Assembly (NCBI RefSeq): GCF_018476525.1
Contig: NZ_JAHCST010000020.1
Location: 1-64,000, forward strand
DNA length: 64,000 nt
Reading direction: 5' to 3'
Source: Acrocarpospora catenulata
GTDB lineage: Bacteria > Actinomycetota > Actinomycetes > Streptosporangiales > Streptosporangiaceae
Part shown: positions 54,756 through 63,008 of the stretch, piece after piece
Numbering within the stretch: the first letter of the stretch is position 1
How the letters are laid out: every line of letters begins with the position of its first letter
Translations under genes and position numbers: made by a program
The notes under the pieces: generated by a model
What the model saw: only the letters and a program-made list of their open reading frames with translations
Told to the model about the DNA's origin: nothing
The model's database searches: none

Positions 54756-55013
54756 CTTTACGGCTCTCGCCTCCCCCGGCCGACCGCCGTTGTGGCTCAG
54801 GTCTGGTTCCGGCGCTCCTCGCCTGAGTTTGGTCTGAGCGCCGTCACGCGTATTTCTGGGGGATTTGGGGGGTTGTGGGGGGGCTGGGGGGTTCGGTGTG
54901 GATCGTTGGGTGAGGGGGTGTAAACGAGGCACAAACGTGATCGGTGCGCAAGGTGTTTGCAAGTGGTTTGTAAGCCTCCATGGGAAGATTTAGCCGTTCC
55001 CCTGGAGGCTGTT
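54756..55013 (+). other. Upstream region of the pentapeptide gene with a G-quadruplex motif
   Basis: The gap contains four plus-strand G-tracts: 54858-54862 (G5), 54867-54872 (G6), 54877-54883 (G7) and 54886-54891 (G6), with loops of 4, 4 and 2 nt. That is a strong intramolecular G4 motif. About 55 nt further a less GC-rich stretch (54945-54995) probably holds the promoter. TGGAGG lies just before the GTG start. Confidence 0.75.
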
Positions 55014-56264
55014 GTGCGCGTTACTCCCATGTTCATGGCCTTGTTCGCCGTGTTCGTCACCATCGTGGTGGGCATTGCGCTGGCCATCGTGTTGCCCGCG
55101 TCCGCCGCGCATTCCGCCACGGCGCCCTGTAAGCCGGGTAGTGGGCCGAATCTCCGGGGGAAGGACTTCACCCGGGGGGCTCAGTTACCTCTCAGCCTGC
55201 GCTGCGCCAATCTGACCAATGCCAAGCTGGATGAGGTTGATCTCACGCAGAAGGACCTCACGGGGGCGGTGCTGCGGGGGGCCTCGCTCAGGGAGGCCGA
55301 TCTGACGCAGGCTCACCTGGAGTACGCCGATCTGCGGGGGGCCGACCTGACCTCGGCTGACCTGGGGCAGCTCCGGGCCAAGCAGGCGGACCTGCGTGGG
55401 GCGGTGCTGATCGACGCCGAGGCCGGGCAGGCGGAGTTTCCGCACGCTGATCTGACCGAGGCGGTCATGACCCGTGCGGTGCTCACCCAGGCCACGCTGA
55501 CCAACGCCAAGCTGACCGGCGCCGACCTCAACCAGGCCGAACTCGGCCAGGTCAAGGGCCGCACCGCCGACTTCAGCGGGGCCAAGCTCCGCGAGGTCAA
55601 GTTCGGCCAGGCCCAGCTGCAGCACGCGGTCTTCAAGGATGCCGACCTGACCGAGGCCCAGTTCATCCAGGCCGAGCTGAAGGGCGCCGACTTCACCGGC
55701 GCGGTGGTCGACCAGGCCTCCTTCATCCAGGCCGGCGATGTGAACCTGGCCGGGGCCAAGGGGGCGGCCACCGACCTGCCGGACGACGCGATCGTGGCGA
55801 CCGAGCCGGCCCAGGACCCGCAAGGGGGCACCACCGAGGACACCACTCAGGGCACCCGGGAGACCGGCCCGGCCGATCGGTCATCCTCGGGCGGGCTCTC
55901 CCCCGCGCTGCTGGTGGTGATCGCCAGTGCCTTCGGGCTGAGCATGACGCTGCTGGTCTGGGGGGTCACTCATCGCCGCCGGGAGCGCTCGAACGCCGTG
56001 TTCGCGATGGCCCGGCACTCGGCCGAGGAGGACGTCACCCGGTTCGGCGAGGAGATCGACACCCTCGACTTCGAGATGAAGGTGAACGCGCTGAGCGGCC
56101 CCAGCCACGACTGGCGTGCCGCGCTGGACGCCTACGAGGCGGCCAAGCGGGCGCTGGCCCTGGCCCGTACCCCGAACGAGCTGCACGCGGCCGCCTCGGC
56201 GGTGCATCACGGGCGGCAGGCGCTGCATCGGGTGCGGTCCGGTATGGGCCGGGCCTACAGCTAG
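55014..56264 (+). CDS. Pentapeptide-repeat membrane protein with EEDVTxFGEEI cytoplasmic domain
   Basis: A 416-aa protein. An N-terminal signal or TM1 (~5-28) is followed by about 35 pentapeptide repeats of the A(D/N)LxX type (~40-245; for example ADLRGADLTSADL), which would fold as an extracytoplasmic right-handed beta-helix. A Thr/Gln/Pro linker leads to TM2 (LSPALLVVIASAFGLSMTLLVWG). The ~95-residue cytoplasmic end begins SAEEDVTRFGEEIDTLDFEM and matches the neighbouring membrane protein. GTG 55014 has TGGAGG about 5 nt upstream. Function is unknown; quinolone-protection proteins are cytoplasmic, so that role is unlikely. Confidence 0.86.
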   Translation: MRVTPMFMALFAVFVTIVVGIALAIVLPASAAHSATAPCKPGSGPNLRGKDFTRGAQLPLSLRCANLTNAKLDEVDLTQKDLTGAVLRGASLREADLTQAHLEYADLRGADLTSADLGQLRAKQADLRGAVLIDAEAGQAEFPHADLTEAVMTRAVLTQATLTNAKLTGADLNQAELGQVKGRTADFSGAKLREVKFGQAQLQHAVFKDADLTEAQFIQAELKGADFTGAVVDQASFIQAGDVNLAGAKGAATDLPDDAIVATEPAQDPQGGTTEDTTQGTRETGPADRSSSGGLSPALLVVIASAFGLSMTLLVWGVTHRRRERSNAVFAMARHSAEEDVTRFGEEIDTLDFEMKVNALSGPSHDWRAALDAYEAAKRALALARTPNELHAAASAVHHGRQALHRVRSGMGRAYS

Positions 56265-56438
56265 CGCCTGCGGGTAGCGCCAGCAGAAGGCGCCATCCAG
56301 AAAGCGCTGTCGCCATCAAAGACCGCCACCCAGAAAGCGCCGTCGCCGTCCAAGAGCGCCATCCAGGAAGCGCCTGCGGCTGCCTTCAGAAGCGCCGTCC
56401 AGAAAGCGCCTGCGGCTGCCTTCAGATAGCGCCTGGGG
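56265..56438. repeat. Imperfect tandem repeats between convergent genes
   Basis: About four to five units of 31-36 bp share the core CCAGAAAGCGC and the flank GCGCC. The last two, with GCGGCTGCCTTCAGA, are nearly identical. The array fills the whole space between the pentapeptide gene and lpdA and reaches the lpdA stop. No reading frame is preserved between units. Confidence 0.8.
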
Positions 56439-57839
56439 CTAGAGTCCGGCGGTCAGTGGGGACATCAAGCGGCGGGCCGCCTCGGTGACCGAGCCGGACA
56501 GCGAGGGGTAGACCGCGAAGGTGTGCGCCAGTTGGTCCACGGTCAGGCGGTGCTGGACGGCCACCGAGAGGGCCAGGATCAGTTCGGAGGCGCGCGGCGC
56601 CACCACCACCCCGCCCAGCACGATGCCGGTGTTGGGGCGGCAGAAGAGCTTCACGAAGCCGTCGTTGAAGCCCTGCATCTTGGCCCGGGCGTTGGTGGCC
56701 AGCGGCAGTTTGACGACCTTGGCCTCGATCTCGCCGGACTCCACCTGCTGCTGGGAGATGCCTACGGCGGCGATCTCTGGGTCGGTGAAGATGGTGGAGG
56801 CGACGGTAGCCAGGCGGATCGGCTGCACCGCCTCGCCGAGCGCGTGCCAGACCGCGATCCGGCCCTGCATGGCGGCCACCGAGGCGAGCATGAGGACCCC
56901 GGTGCAGTCCCCGGCCGCGTAGACGCCGGGCGCGGAGGTCCTTGAGACCTTGTCGACCTCGATGAAGCCGTTGCGGTCCAGTCGTACGCCGTTGTCCTCC
57001 AGGCCGATGCCGGAGGTGTTGGGGATCATCCCGACGGTCATCAGGCAGTGGGTACCCTCGGCGGTCCGGCCGTCCTCCAGCGTGACGACCACGCCGTCGG
57101 CCGTGCGCTTGACGGAGGCGGCCCGGGAGCGGCCCATCACGTTCATGCCGCGCCGCCGGTAGACGGCCTCCAGCACCTCGGCGGCGTCCGCGTCCTCGTT
57201 GGGCATCATGCGGTCGCGGCTGGAGACCAGGGTGACCTCGGAGCCCAGCGACTGGTACGCGCCGGCGAACTCGGCGCCGGTGACGCCGGAGCCGACCACG
57301 ATCAGGTGTTCGGGGAGCTCCTGGAGGTCGTACATCTGGCGCCAGGTGAGAATGCGTTCGCCGTCGGGTTCCGCGCCGTCCAGTACGCGGGGGGTGGCGC
57401 CGGTGGCCACGATGACCACGTCGGCTCGGATGGTTCGGTCGCCGGCGCGGACCACCTGGGGGTCGACCAGGCGGGCCGAGGCGCGAATCACCTCGATGTT
57501 CTCGGCTGCCAGGCGGGCCGCCACGTCGGCCGACTGGGCTCTGGCCAGGTCCTTCACGCGGGCGTTGACCAGCGGCATGTCGGCTACCGCGCCGCCTACC
57601 TCGCCGTCGGAGCCGCCAGTGAAGTAGACGCCGAGGGATTCGGCGTCGAGGAGTGCCTGCTTTCGCACGGATGTGGCGATCAGGGTTTTGGAAGGGACGC
57701 AGTCGGTCAGCACACAGGCACCGCCTGGCCCGTCCCGCTCGACCACGGTCACCTGCGCGCCGAGTTGCGCGGCGACAAGGGCCGCCTCGTAGCCGCCGGG
57801 TCCACCGCCGATGATCACGATCCTGGTCACGTAGTCCAT
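56439..57839 (-). CDS. lpdA: LpdA-type NAD(P)H:quinone dehydrogenase (flavoprotein disulfide reductase family)
   Basis: A 466-aa FAD enzyme: FAD motif IGGGPGGYEAAL, redox-type cysteines in GACVLTDCVPSK (C-x4-C), NAD motif VGSGVTGAEFAG, and YAAGDCTG. The C-terminal His-Glu pair of lipoamide dehydrogenase (normally HAHPTLSE) is replaced by AVYPSLSGSVTEA, so it should not turn over lipoamide. This matches mycobacterial LpdA (Rv3303c), which reduces quinones with NAD(P)H. In Streptomyces a homologue also lies near accA2, to my recollection. It is monocistronic. Confidence 0.88.
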   Translation of the reverse strand: MDYVTRIVIIGGGPGGYEAALVAAQLGAQVTVVERDGPGGACVLTDCVPSKTLIATSVRKQALLDAESLGVYFTGGSDGEVGGAVADMPLVNARVKDLARAQSADVAARLAAENIEVIRASARLVDPQVVRAGDRTIRADVVIVATGATPRVLDGAEPDGERILTWRQMYDLQELPEHLIVVGSGVTGAEFAGAYQSLGSEVTLVSSRDRMMPNEDADAAEVLEAVYRRRGMNVMGRSRAASVKRTADGVVVTLEDGRTAEGTHCLMTVGMIPNTSGIGLEDNGVRLDRNGFIEVDKVSRTSAPGVYAAGDCTGVLMLASVAAMQGRIAVWHALGEAVQPIRLATVASTIFTDPEIAAVGISQQQVESGEIEAKVVKLPLATNARAKMQGFNDGFVKLFCRPNTGIVLGGVVVAPRASELILALSVAVQHRLTVDQLAHTFAVYPSLSGSVTEAARRLMSPLTAGL

Positions 57840-58543
57840 TGTCCCGCATCACAAGTAGTGCTCTCGGTCCAGGGACACGCATTGCCCCTGCCCCTCCCGC
57901 CCCCCAGGCCCCTCCTGTCGGCTTCGCCGTCGTCTGGCGTGGATCTCCCACCCACCCTTCCGGTCTCCCGGGTCCGGGCTCGGCTCCGCCGGAATGGGTT
58001 ACCGGGGAACTCCCACCCACCCTTGCGACCCTCCGGGTCCGGGCCCGGCTTCCGCCGGGACGGATGGTTGCCGTGGATCTCCCACCGTCCTGTCCTCCGG
58101 CCGAACCCGGCTGCCGGGCAGGTGCTCCCGCGCTCGTACGTCGGAATCGAGCTTGCCGTGGACGCCCAGCCCAGTTTGACCTCCGGTCGGACCCGGTCCG
58201 CCGGGAGGGCCGGCTGCCGCCCGGTACGCAAAAGAGTTGGTTGCCGGGAGACTTCCACCCACCTTGTTCGATCTTCGGTCGCAGACCCGGCTCCCATCTG
58301 GGGCCGTCGGCGCTCCGCCGGGACCGTCGGCTTCCGCCCCGGCGCGCCAAAGCTCGACACGCGGCTCCGCCTGCCCGGCGGGGGCGGGTCCGACCGAAGG
58401 TCGAAAGGGTGGGTAGGTGGGAGTCCCACGGCAACCGTCCGTCCCGGCGGAGCCGGGCCCGGACCCGGGAGTGTCACAAGGGTGGGTGGGTGGGAGAAGA
58501 ACGGCAAGCAGGGTGGGTGGGTGGGAGTGCCAGGGTCAGGGAT
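57840..58543. repeat. Block of direct and inverted non-coding repeats
   Basis: The 704-base gap is almost filled by variants of one unit with the core CTCCCACCCACCCT, preceded by GGTTGCCGTGGA and followed by GGCCCGGCTCCGCCGGGACGG. Direct copies start near 57938, 57997, 58065 and 58236; inverted copies lie at about 58395-58467 and 58468-58531. Opposed copies could fold into very long hairpins. Open frames through the block lack ribosome sites and only reflect the repeat. A shorter copy follows accA at 52.9 kb. Confidence 0.82.
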
Positions 58544-60874
58544 CTAGAAGGTCACTAGGGTTTCCAGTGGGCCTCCGGAAAGGTGGTAGTCGCCGAGGAT
58601 CAGTTGCCAGCCTTCTGGGGTCCAGATTTCGGCGGTGCGGTGGGGGATTTCGATGGTTACCGTGGTTTCCGCGCCGGGGGCGGCCTCGGCGGTTGTGAAA
58701 CCGGCCAGCCAGCGGGTGGGGCGCTCTGGGTCGGGGGTCGCGGGTGAAAGGTATGCCTGGACGACCTCTCTTCCCGGGCGGGAGCCGGTGTTGCGGAGGC
58801 GTACGGTGAGGGTGCCTTCCGTGTAGGTGAGTTCCTGGTACTCCCAGGTGGTGTAGCCGAGGCCGTGGCCGAACGGGTAGGCGGGTGGGGTAGAAGCGCG
58901 GTCCCAGGCGCGATAGCCGATGAAGACGCCCTCGTCGTAGGCGATCTCCCCGTCGACCGGGGTGACGTCGATGACCGGACAGTCGGCCATGGTCGCGGGC
59001 CAGGTGGTCGGCAGCCGCCCACCCGGCTCGACCTCACCGGTCAGTACGTCGGCCAGCGCGTGCCCACCTTCCTGCCCGGGGAACCAGGTAAGCAGAATCG
59101 CCGCAACCTGATCCCGCCAAGGCATCTCAACGGGAGACCCAGCGTTGACCACGACCACCGTACGCGGATTGGCAGCGGCCACCCGGGACACCAGTTCATC
59201 CTGCCGCCCCGGCATACGCAGCGAGGTCCGATCAAACCCCTCGCTCTCCACCTCCTTGGAGGTCCCCACCACAACCACCACCACATCGGCCTCCCGAGCG
59301 ACGGCCTCGGCCTGCGCGAGCAGTTCGTCCGGCCCCGGCGTCGGCTCCCGATACAAGAGGCCGAAGCCCACGTACAGGATGGGCATCTCCCCAAGCACAC
59401 CCTTGACCACCGTGTGAGTGAGACTGACCGGAACGTCCTCCCCCGCCGCCAGCTCAACCGTGAAAACCTCCGACCCGGACTCCACCCGCCCGTCGAACAG
59501 AACCTCCTCGCCCACCACCAGCCGGAAGAGCCCCGTCCCCTCGATCCCGAACCGATGAGCACCCCCGACCTCCGGCCGGAACGTCCCCCCGATCTCCACG
59601 GAACGCAGTTCCTCGTGGGGCACCGGCATCGACCCGATCCACGTCAGACTGCCGTCGCTCTGCGGGATCACCCCCAGCACCCGCCCTTCGGCGTCCCGAG
59701 CGGTGGAGGCGATCGTGAACCCTTTCCCCGCCGGACTGAGCTGCTCGCTCGGATCGGCCCCCCGGGCATAAACGACATCCAGCCCAGCGGCCCGCAGCCC
59801 TTCCAGCGGCGACACCACACGCTCGGGAAAGACGAGCGCACTCCCCCCACCCATCACCCGAGCCTCCTTGGCCAGCCCCCCGATCAACGCGATCCGAACC
59901 TCCCGAGCCAGCGGCAGCACCCCATCCTGGTTCCGCACCAGCGTGAACGAGCGCGCGGCCAGTTCCCGCGCGAGCCCCACCCCGTCGATCTCCTCGTAGA
60001 CCGCCGGAGGCGAGCCGTTCTTGAGAGCCCCCGTCCGGACCGCCAGCGTGAGCACCCGGCGTACCTGCTCGTCGAGCACCGACTCGGGCACCTCCCCCGC
60101 CCGTACGGCCTCCGCCAGCGCAGGCCCGTACACGGTCACCGGCCCAGGCATGGCCACGTCGAGCCCGCCGAGCGCGGCCCGCACGGTGTCCCGGGCGGCC
60201 GTCCAGTCCGACACGATGCACCCGTCGAAGCCCCACTCACCCCGGAGCACCCCGTTCTGCAACGGCCCGTGCTCGGTCATGGTCGGCCCGTTGACCCTGT
60301 TGTAAGCCGCCATCACCCCGTACGGCCCGGCCTTCGCCTGCACGATCTCGAACGGCCGCAGATACAGTTCCCGCAGCGCCCGTTCCCCCACCAGCACGTT
60401 GGCGGTCAGCCGCTCGGTCTCGAAGTCGTTGGCCACGAAGTGCTTGACGGTGACCCCTACCCCGCCCGACTGCACCCCGTTCACGTACTCAGCGGCGATC
60501 TCCCCCGTCAGCAGCGGATCCTCCGAGTAGCACTCGAAGTGCCGCCCGCCCAGCGGCGACCGGTGCAGGTTGACCGTCGGCGCCAGCAGCACGTGCACGC
60601 CCTTGCGGCGGCACTCCTGCGCCAGCAGCGCCCCCACCCGCCGGGCCAGTCCGACGTCCCAGGTCGCCGCCAGCGCGGTCGGGCTGGGCAGCGCGATCGA
60701 GGGGTCCTGCGCGGTCCACTGCACCCCCCGCACCCCGATCGGCCCGTCGGACATCACCAGCGAGTCGAGCCCGATCTCCGGCACCGCCGGCAACGTCCAC
60801 ATGTCCTGCCCGGCGACCAACGCCGCCTTGGTGTCCAGATCCAGCGCCGTGATCGCGTGTTCGACCTCGTCCAT
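58544..60874 (-). CDS. GH3-family beta-glucosidase with PA14 insert
   Basis: A 776-aa glycoside hydrolase. The N-terminal barrel has VTVKHFVAND and the nucleophile Asp near residue 223 in GCIVSDW. The second alpha/beta domain carries the SEGFDRTSL loop. It is interrupted at ~395-500 by a PA14-like carbohydrate-binding insert (GGTFRPEVGGAHRFGIEG, then LFRLVVG), as in KamA-type beta-glucosidases. A fibronectin-III-like domain ends the protein. There is no signal peptide, so it acts in the cytoplasm on imported glycosides. ATG 60874 has AAAGGTGA upstream. It is divergent from the membrane-protein gene. Confidence 0.94.
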   Translation of the reverse strand: MDEVEHAITALDLDTKAALVAGQDMWTLPAVPEIGLDSLVMSDGPIGVRGVQWTAQDPSIALPSPTALAATWDVGLARRVGALLAQECRRKGVHVLLAPTVNLHRSPLGGRHFECYSEDPLLTGEIAAEYVNGVQSGGVGVTVKHFVANDFETERLTANVLVGERALRELYLRPFEIVQAKAGPYGVMAAYNRVNGPTMTEHGPLQNGVLRGEWGFDGCIVSDWTAARDTVRAALGGLDVAMPGPVTVYGPALAEAVRAGEVPESVLDEQVRRVLTLAVRTGALKNGSPPAVYEEIDGVGLARELAARSFTLVRNQDGVLPLAREVRIALIGGLAKEARVMGGGSALVFPERVVSPLEGLRAAGLDVVYARGADPSEQLSPAGKGFTIASTARDAEGRVLGVIPQSDGSLTWIGSMPVPHEELRSVEIGGTFRPEVGGAHRFGIEGTGLFRLVVGEEVLFDGRVESGSEVFTVELAAGEDVPVSLTHTVVKGVLGEMPILYVGFGLLYREPTPGPDELLAQAEAVAREADVVVVVVGTSKEVESEGFDRTSLRMPGRQDELVSRVAAANPRTVVVVNAGSPVEMPWRDQVAAILLTWFPGQEGGHALADVLTGEVEPGGRLPTTWPATMADCPVIDVTPVDGEIAYDEGVFIGYRAWDRASTPPAYPFGHGLGYTTWEYQELTYTEGTLTVRLRNTGSRPGREVVQAYLSPATPDPERPTRWLAGFTTAEAAPGAETTVTIEIPHRTAEIWTPEGWQLILGDYHLSGGPLETLVTF

Positions 60875-60989
60875 CGTTCACCTTTCCCGTCGTCCGACCT
60901 GTTCCGTTTGCTTTCCTCCCTATCTGTGGCGAGAGATTCAGGGAAGTCCCTCATTGCGCGTCAGGTACGGGAACGGCATCATTTCGCGC

Positions 60990-62138
60990 GTGAACTCTGG
61001 AAAGTCGCTCAAGCAGGCCCCTGCTCAGCTCATCGAGTGGGCCCTTCCATACTGGACGCGCGGCGAAGCGGGCCGGGAGACCCCCGCCGACCTGTTCCGT
61101 GTGCTCTACCTCGGCTGGCTGGCGGCTTTCATCCTCAAGGTGCTGGGCTCGTCCTGGGACGTCTCCTGGCACTTCCGCTGGCTCCGCGACGACCTCGCCC
61201 CGCCGCACCTGCTCAACACGGTGGGCACGGTGATCGCGGTCGCCCTCACGATCATCCACTGGTACACCGGCTACGGCGTCGACCGCCCCGCCTCCCGGCT
61301 GATCACCTGGGGCACCGGCACCTTCCTCATCGCCATCCCGCTGGACCTGATCAACCACCGCATCAACGGCCTGGACATCACCGCCTGGAGCCCGTCCCAC
61401 GCCCTGCTCTTCATCGGCACCGCCCTGATGATCGCCGGCGTCATCCGCGGCTGGTTCGTCGGCGCGGCCCCCGGCCGCCGCCGTACCGTCTACCTCGCCG
61501 TCTTCTACGGGTTCTTCCTGGAAAATGCGATCTTCCCCAGCCAGCACCAGGAGTACGGCGTGCTCGGCCTGGCGGCCTGGTTGCGCGGCCAGCCCGACGC
61601 CGAGCCCGAGCTCATGAACTTCGCCGCCGCCAGCCTCGGCCGTCCCGTCGACCTGGTGGCCATCCAGAACTTCACCCTCCCGGTGCCGGACGCCGTCTAC
61701 TCCGTCTACGCGGGCGTCGTCGCCATGACCATCCTGGTGATGGCCCGCATCATGGTCGGCCGCACCTTCACCGCCACCCCCATCGCCCTCGGCTACATCG
61801 CCTACCGCCTCCTCATCCTCCCCCTCCTCCTGGCCGGCGGCTTCCCCGCCTCCGCCATCCCCTTCTTCCTCATCCCCGCCGCCCTCTGCGTCGACCTGGC
61901 CTTCCGCCTCCCCCTCCCCACCTACGTCCGCCCCCTGGTCGGCACCGCCCTGGTGACCACCGCCGTCTACGGCGGCCTCTACCTCCAGTCCCACTACCTC
62001 GAAGCCCCGCCCTACGCCCCCACCTCCTGGCCCCTCACCGCCGCCCTCCTGGCCCTAACCTGGCTAACCACCGAATTCCTCACCCACCGCTACCACCTCC
62101 GCGCCGAAGACGCCCCCGCGGTACGTGAGGCCCACTGA
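60990..62138 (+). CDS. Polytopic membrane protein of unknown function
   Basis: A 382-aa protein with about ten hydrophobic helices and no family I recognise. Notable features are a His/Trp-rich early segment (WDVSWHFRWLRDDL), NHRINGLDITAWSPSHALLF and a conserved-looking FFLENAIFPSQHQEYGV. The several His residues near membrane faces could bind metal or haem; that is speculation. It starts at GTG 60990 with only a weak GGGAACGG upstream and may be leaderless. It is divergent from the GH3 gene (115-nt gap) and convergent with the Nudix gene. Confidence 0.75.
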   Translation: MNSGKSLKQAPAQLIEWALPYWTRGEAGRETPADLFRVLYLGWLAAFILKVLGSSWDVSWHFRWLRDDLAPPHLLNTVGTVIAVALTIIHWYTGYGVDRPASRLITWGTGTFLIAIPLDLINHRINGLDITAWSPSHALLFIGTALMIAGVIRGWFVGAAPGRRRTVYLAVFYGFFLENAIFPSQHQEYGVLGLAAWLRGQPDAEPELMNFAAASLGRPVDLVAIQNFTLPVPDAVYSVYAGVVAMTILVMARIMVGRTFTATPIALGYIAYRLLILPLLLAGGFPASAIPFFLIPAALCVDLAFRLPLPTYVRPLVGTALVTTAVYGGLYLQSHYLEAPPYAPTSWPLTAALLALTWLTTEFLTHRYHLRAEDAPAVREAH

Positions 62139-62161
62139 AGCAGTCCCCTCACCCGGGCTTC

Positions 62162-62683
62162 TCAAGCCGAGCGGTCAGGGCGTCTCCGCGCTGCGTCGGG
62201 GTTCGCGATCTCCGACGCCACAACCAGGCGAGACTCACTGATCATGCCGTCACGGAGGTCATCAAGCTGGAACAGCCTGTCCCCATGCTCGGTGAGAAAC
62301 CGCGCGATCGGCTCGGGTTTGAGAGCGATCTGAGCCAGCCGCGACCGGACCAACGGGATTTCCTCCACGATGTACTGACCGCGCGAAGCATCGGAGAACT
62401 CCGGGCCGCTGCGCCGAGCCGGATCCCAGGTCTCCACGCGGGCCAGGAAGAAGTGCTGCCGTTCCCCGTCGATCTCCAGCGAGTGGACGAGGGCGACGAC
62501 GGAGGCCTTGCCCGCGAGTTCCTCCGCGAGCTCGCGCAGCAGAGCCGCCTCCAGGCTCCCATCGCCGGGTTCGACGTGCCCTCCGGGCAGCACCCAGTAC
62601 GGGTCCATGTGCGATCGCACGCGTTTGATCGTCAGCAGGTTCCCTGCGGGCGTGATGCAGATGCCCCGTACCCGTTCCGTCAC
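62162..62683 (-). CDS. Nudix hydrolase
   Basis: A 173-aa pyrophosphohydrolase. The Nudix box is GGHVEPGDGSLEAALLRELA followed by EEL, with one extra residue after PGD and the REL-EE core intact. The N-terminal strand MTERVRGICITPAGNLLTIK is typical. The substrate (a nucleoside diphosphate derivative) is not predictable. The C-terminal ~40 residues extend beyond the usual domain. Monocistronic. Confidence 0.9.
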   Translation of the reverse strand: MTERVRGICITPAGNLLTIKRVRSHMDPYWVLPGGHVEPGDGSLEAALLRELAEELAGKASVVALVHSLEIDGERQHFFLARVETWDPARRSGPEFSDASRGQYIVEEIPLVRSRLAQIALKPEPIARFLTEHGDRLFQLDDLRDGMISESRLVVASEIANPDAARRRPDRSA

Positions 62684-63008
62684 GGATTCTCCTTTGTGGC
62701 CAGAACTTGGACCGTTTCAGTGTGGGCGTGGTAGGACGCCAGCGTGGCGAAGTGTCGTTGGCCGGATCCGCTGGTCTCCGGCATCCGGGTATGCGCCGGT
62801 TGCTCGGGCGCGCCGGATCGGGTGGCGTCGGGCAAATTGGGGGTAGAGGCTTCGAGTTCTGGATCCGGCTGCGTGTGGTGTGTTGTTCACCGATAGGGTC
62901 CCGGCAACCGCTCGCGTCGGTGGGGAGATGTTAAGGAGTCCATCCGGAATCGATCGGGCGGGTCGTAGGTTTGTTGAGGTAACGACCTGAAGGAAAGGCT
63001 GGGACACC
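62684..63008. other. Intergenic region between Nudix and PAC2 genes
   Basis: A 325-base gap between divergent genes. Short open frames on both strands have no ribosome site or family resemblance. It must contain both promoters; a GAAGGAAAGG ribosome site lies before the PAC2 start. No repeat or hairpin stands out. Confidence 0.6.

Noticed and set aside
55014-56264. Qnr-like quinolone-resistance protein
   Set aside because: The pentapeptide domain follows a signal/TM segment and would lie outside the membrane, away from gyrase.
57048-58547. 499-codon plus frame over lpdA and the repeat block
   Set aside because: Antisense to lpdA and then a translation of the non-coding repeats.
58865-62128. 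1087-codon plus-strand frame across the GH3 gene
   Set aside because: Antisense to the GH3 gene and then out of frame with the membrane-protein gene; composition is His/Pro/Arg-rich without domains.
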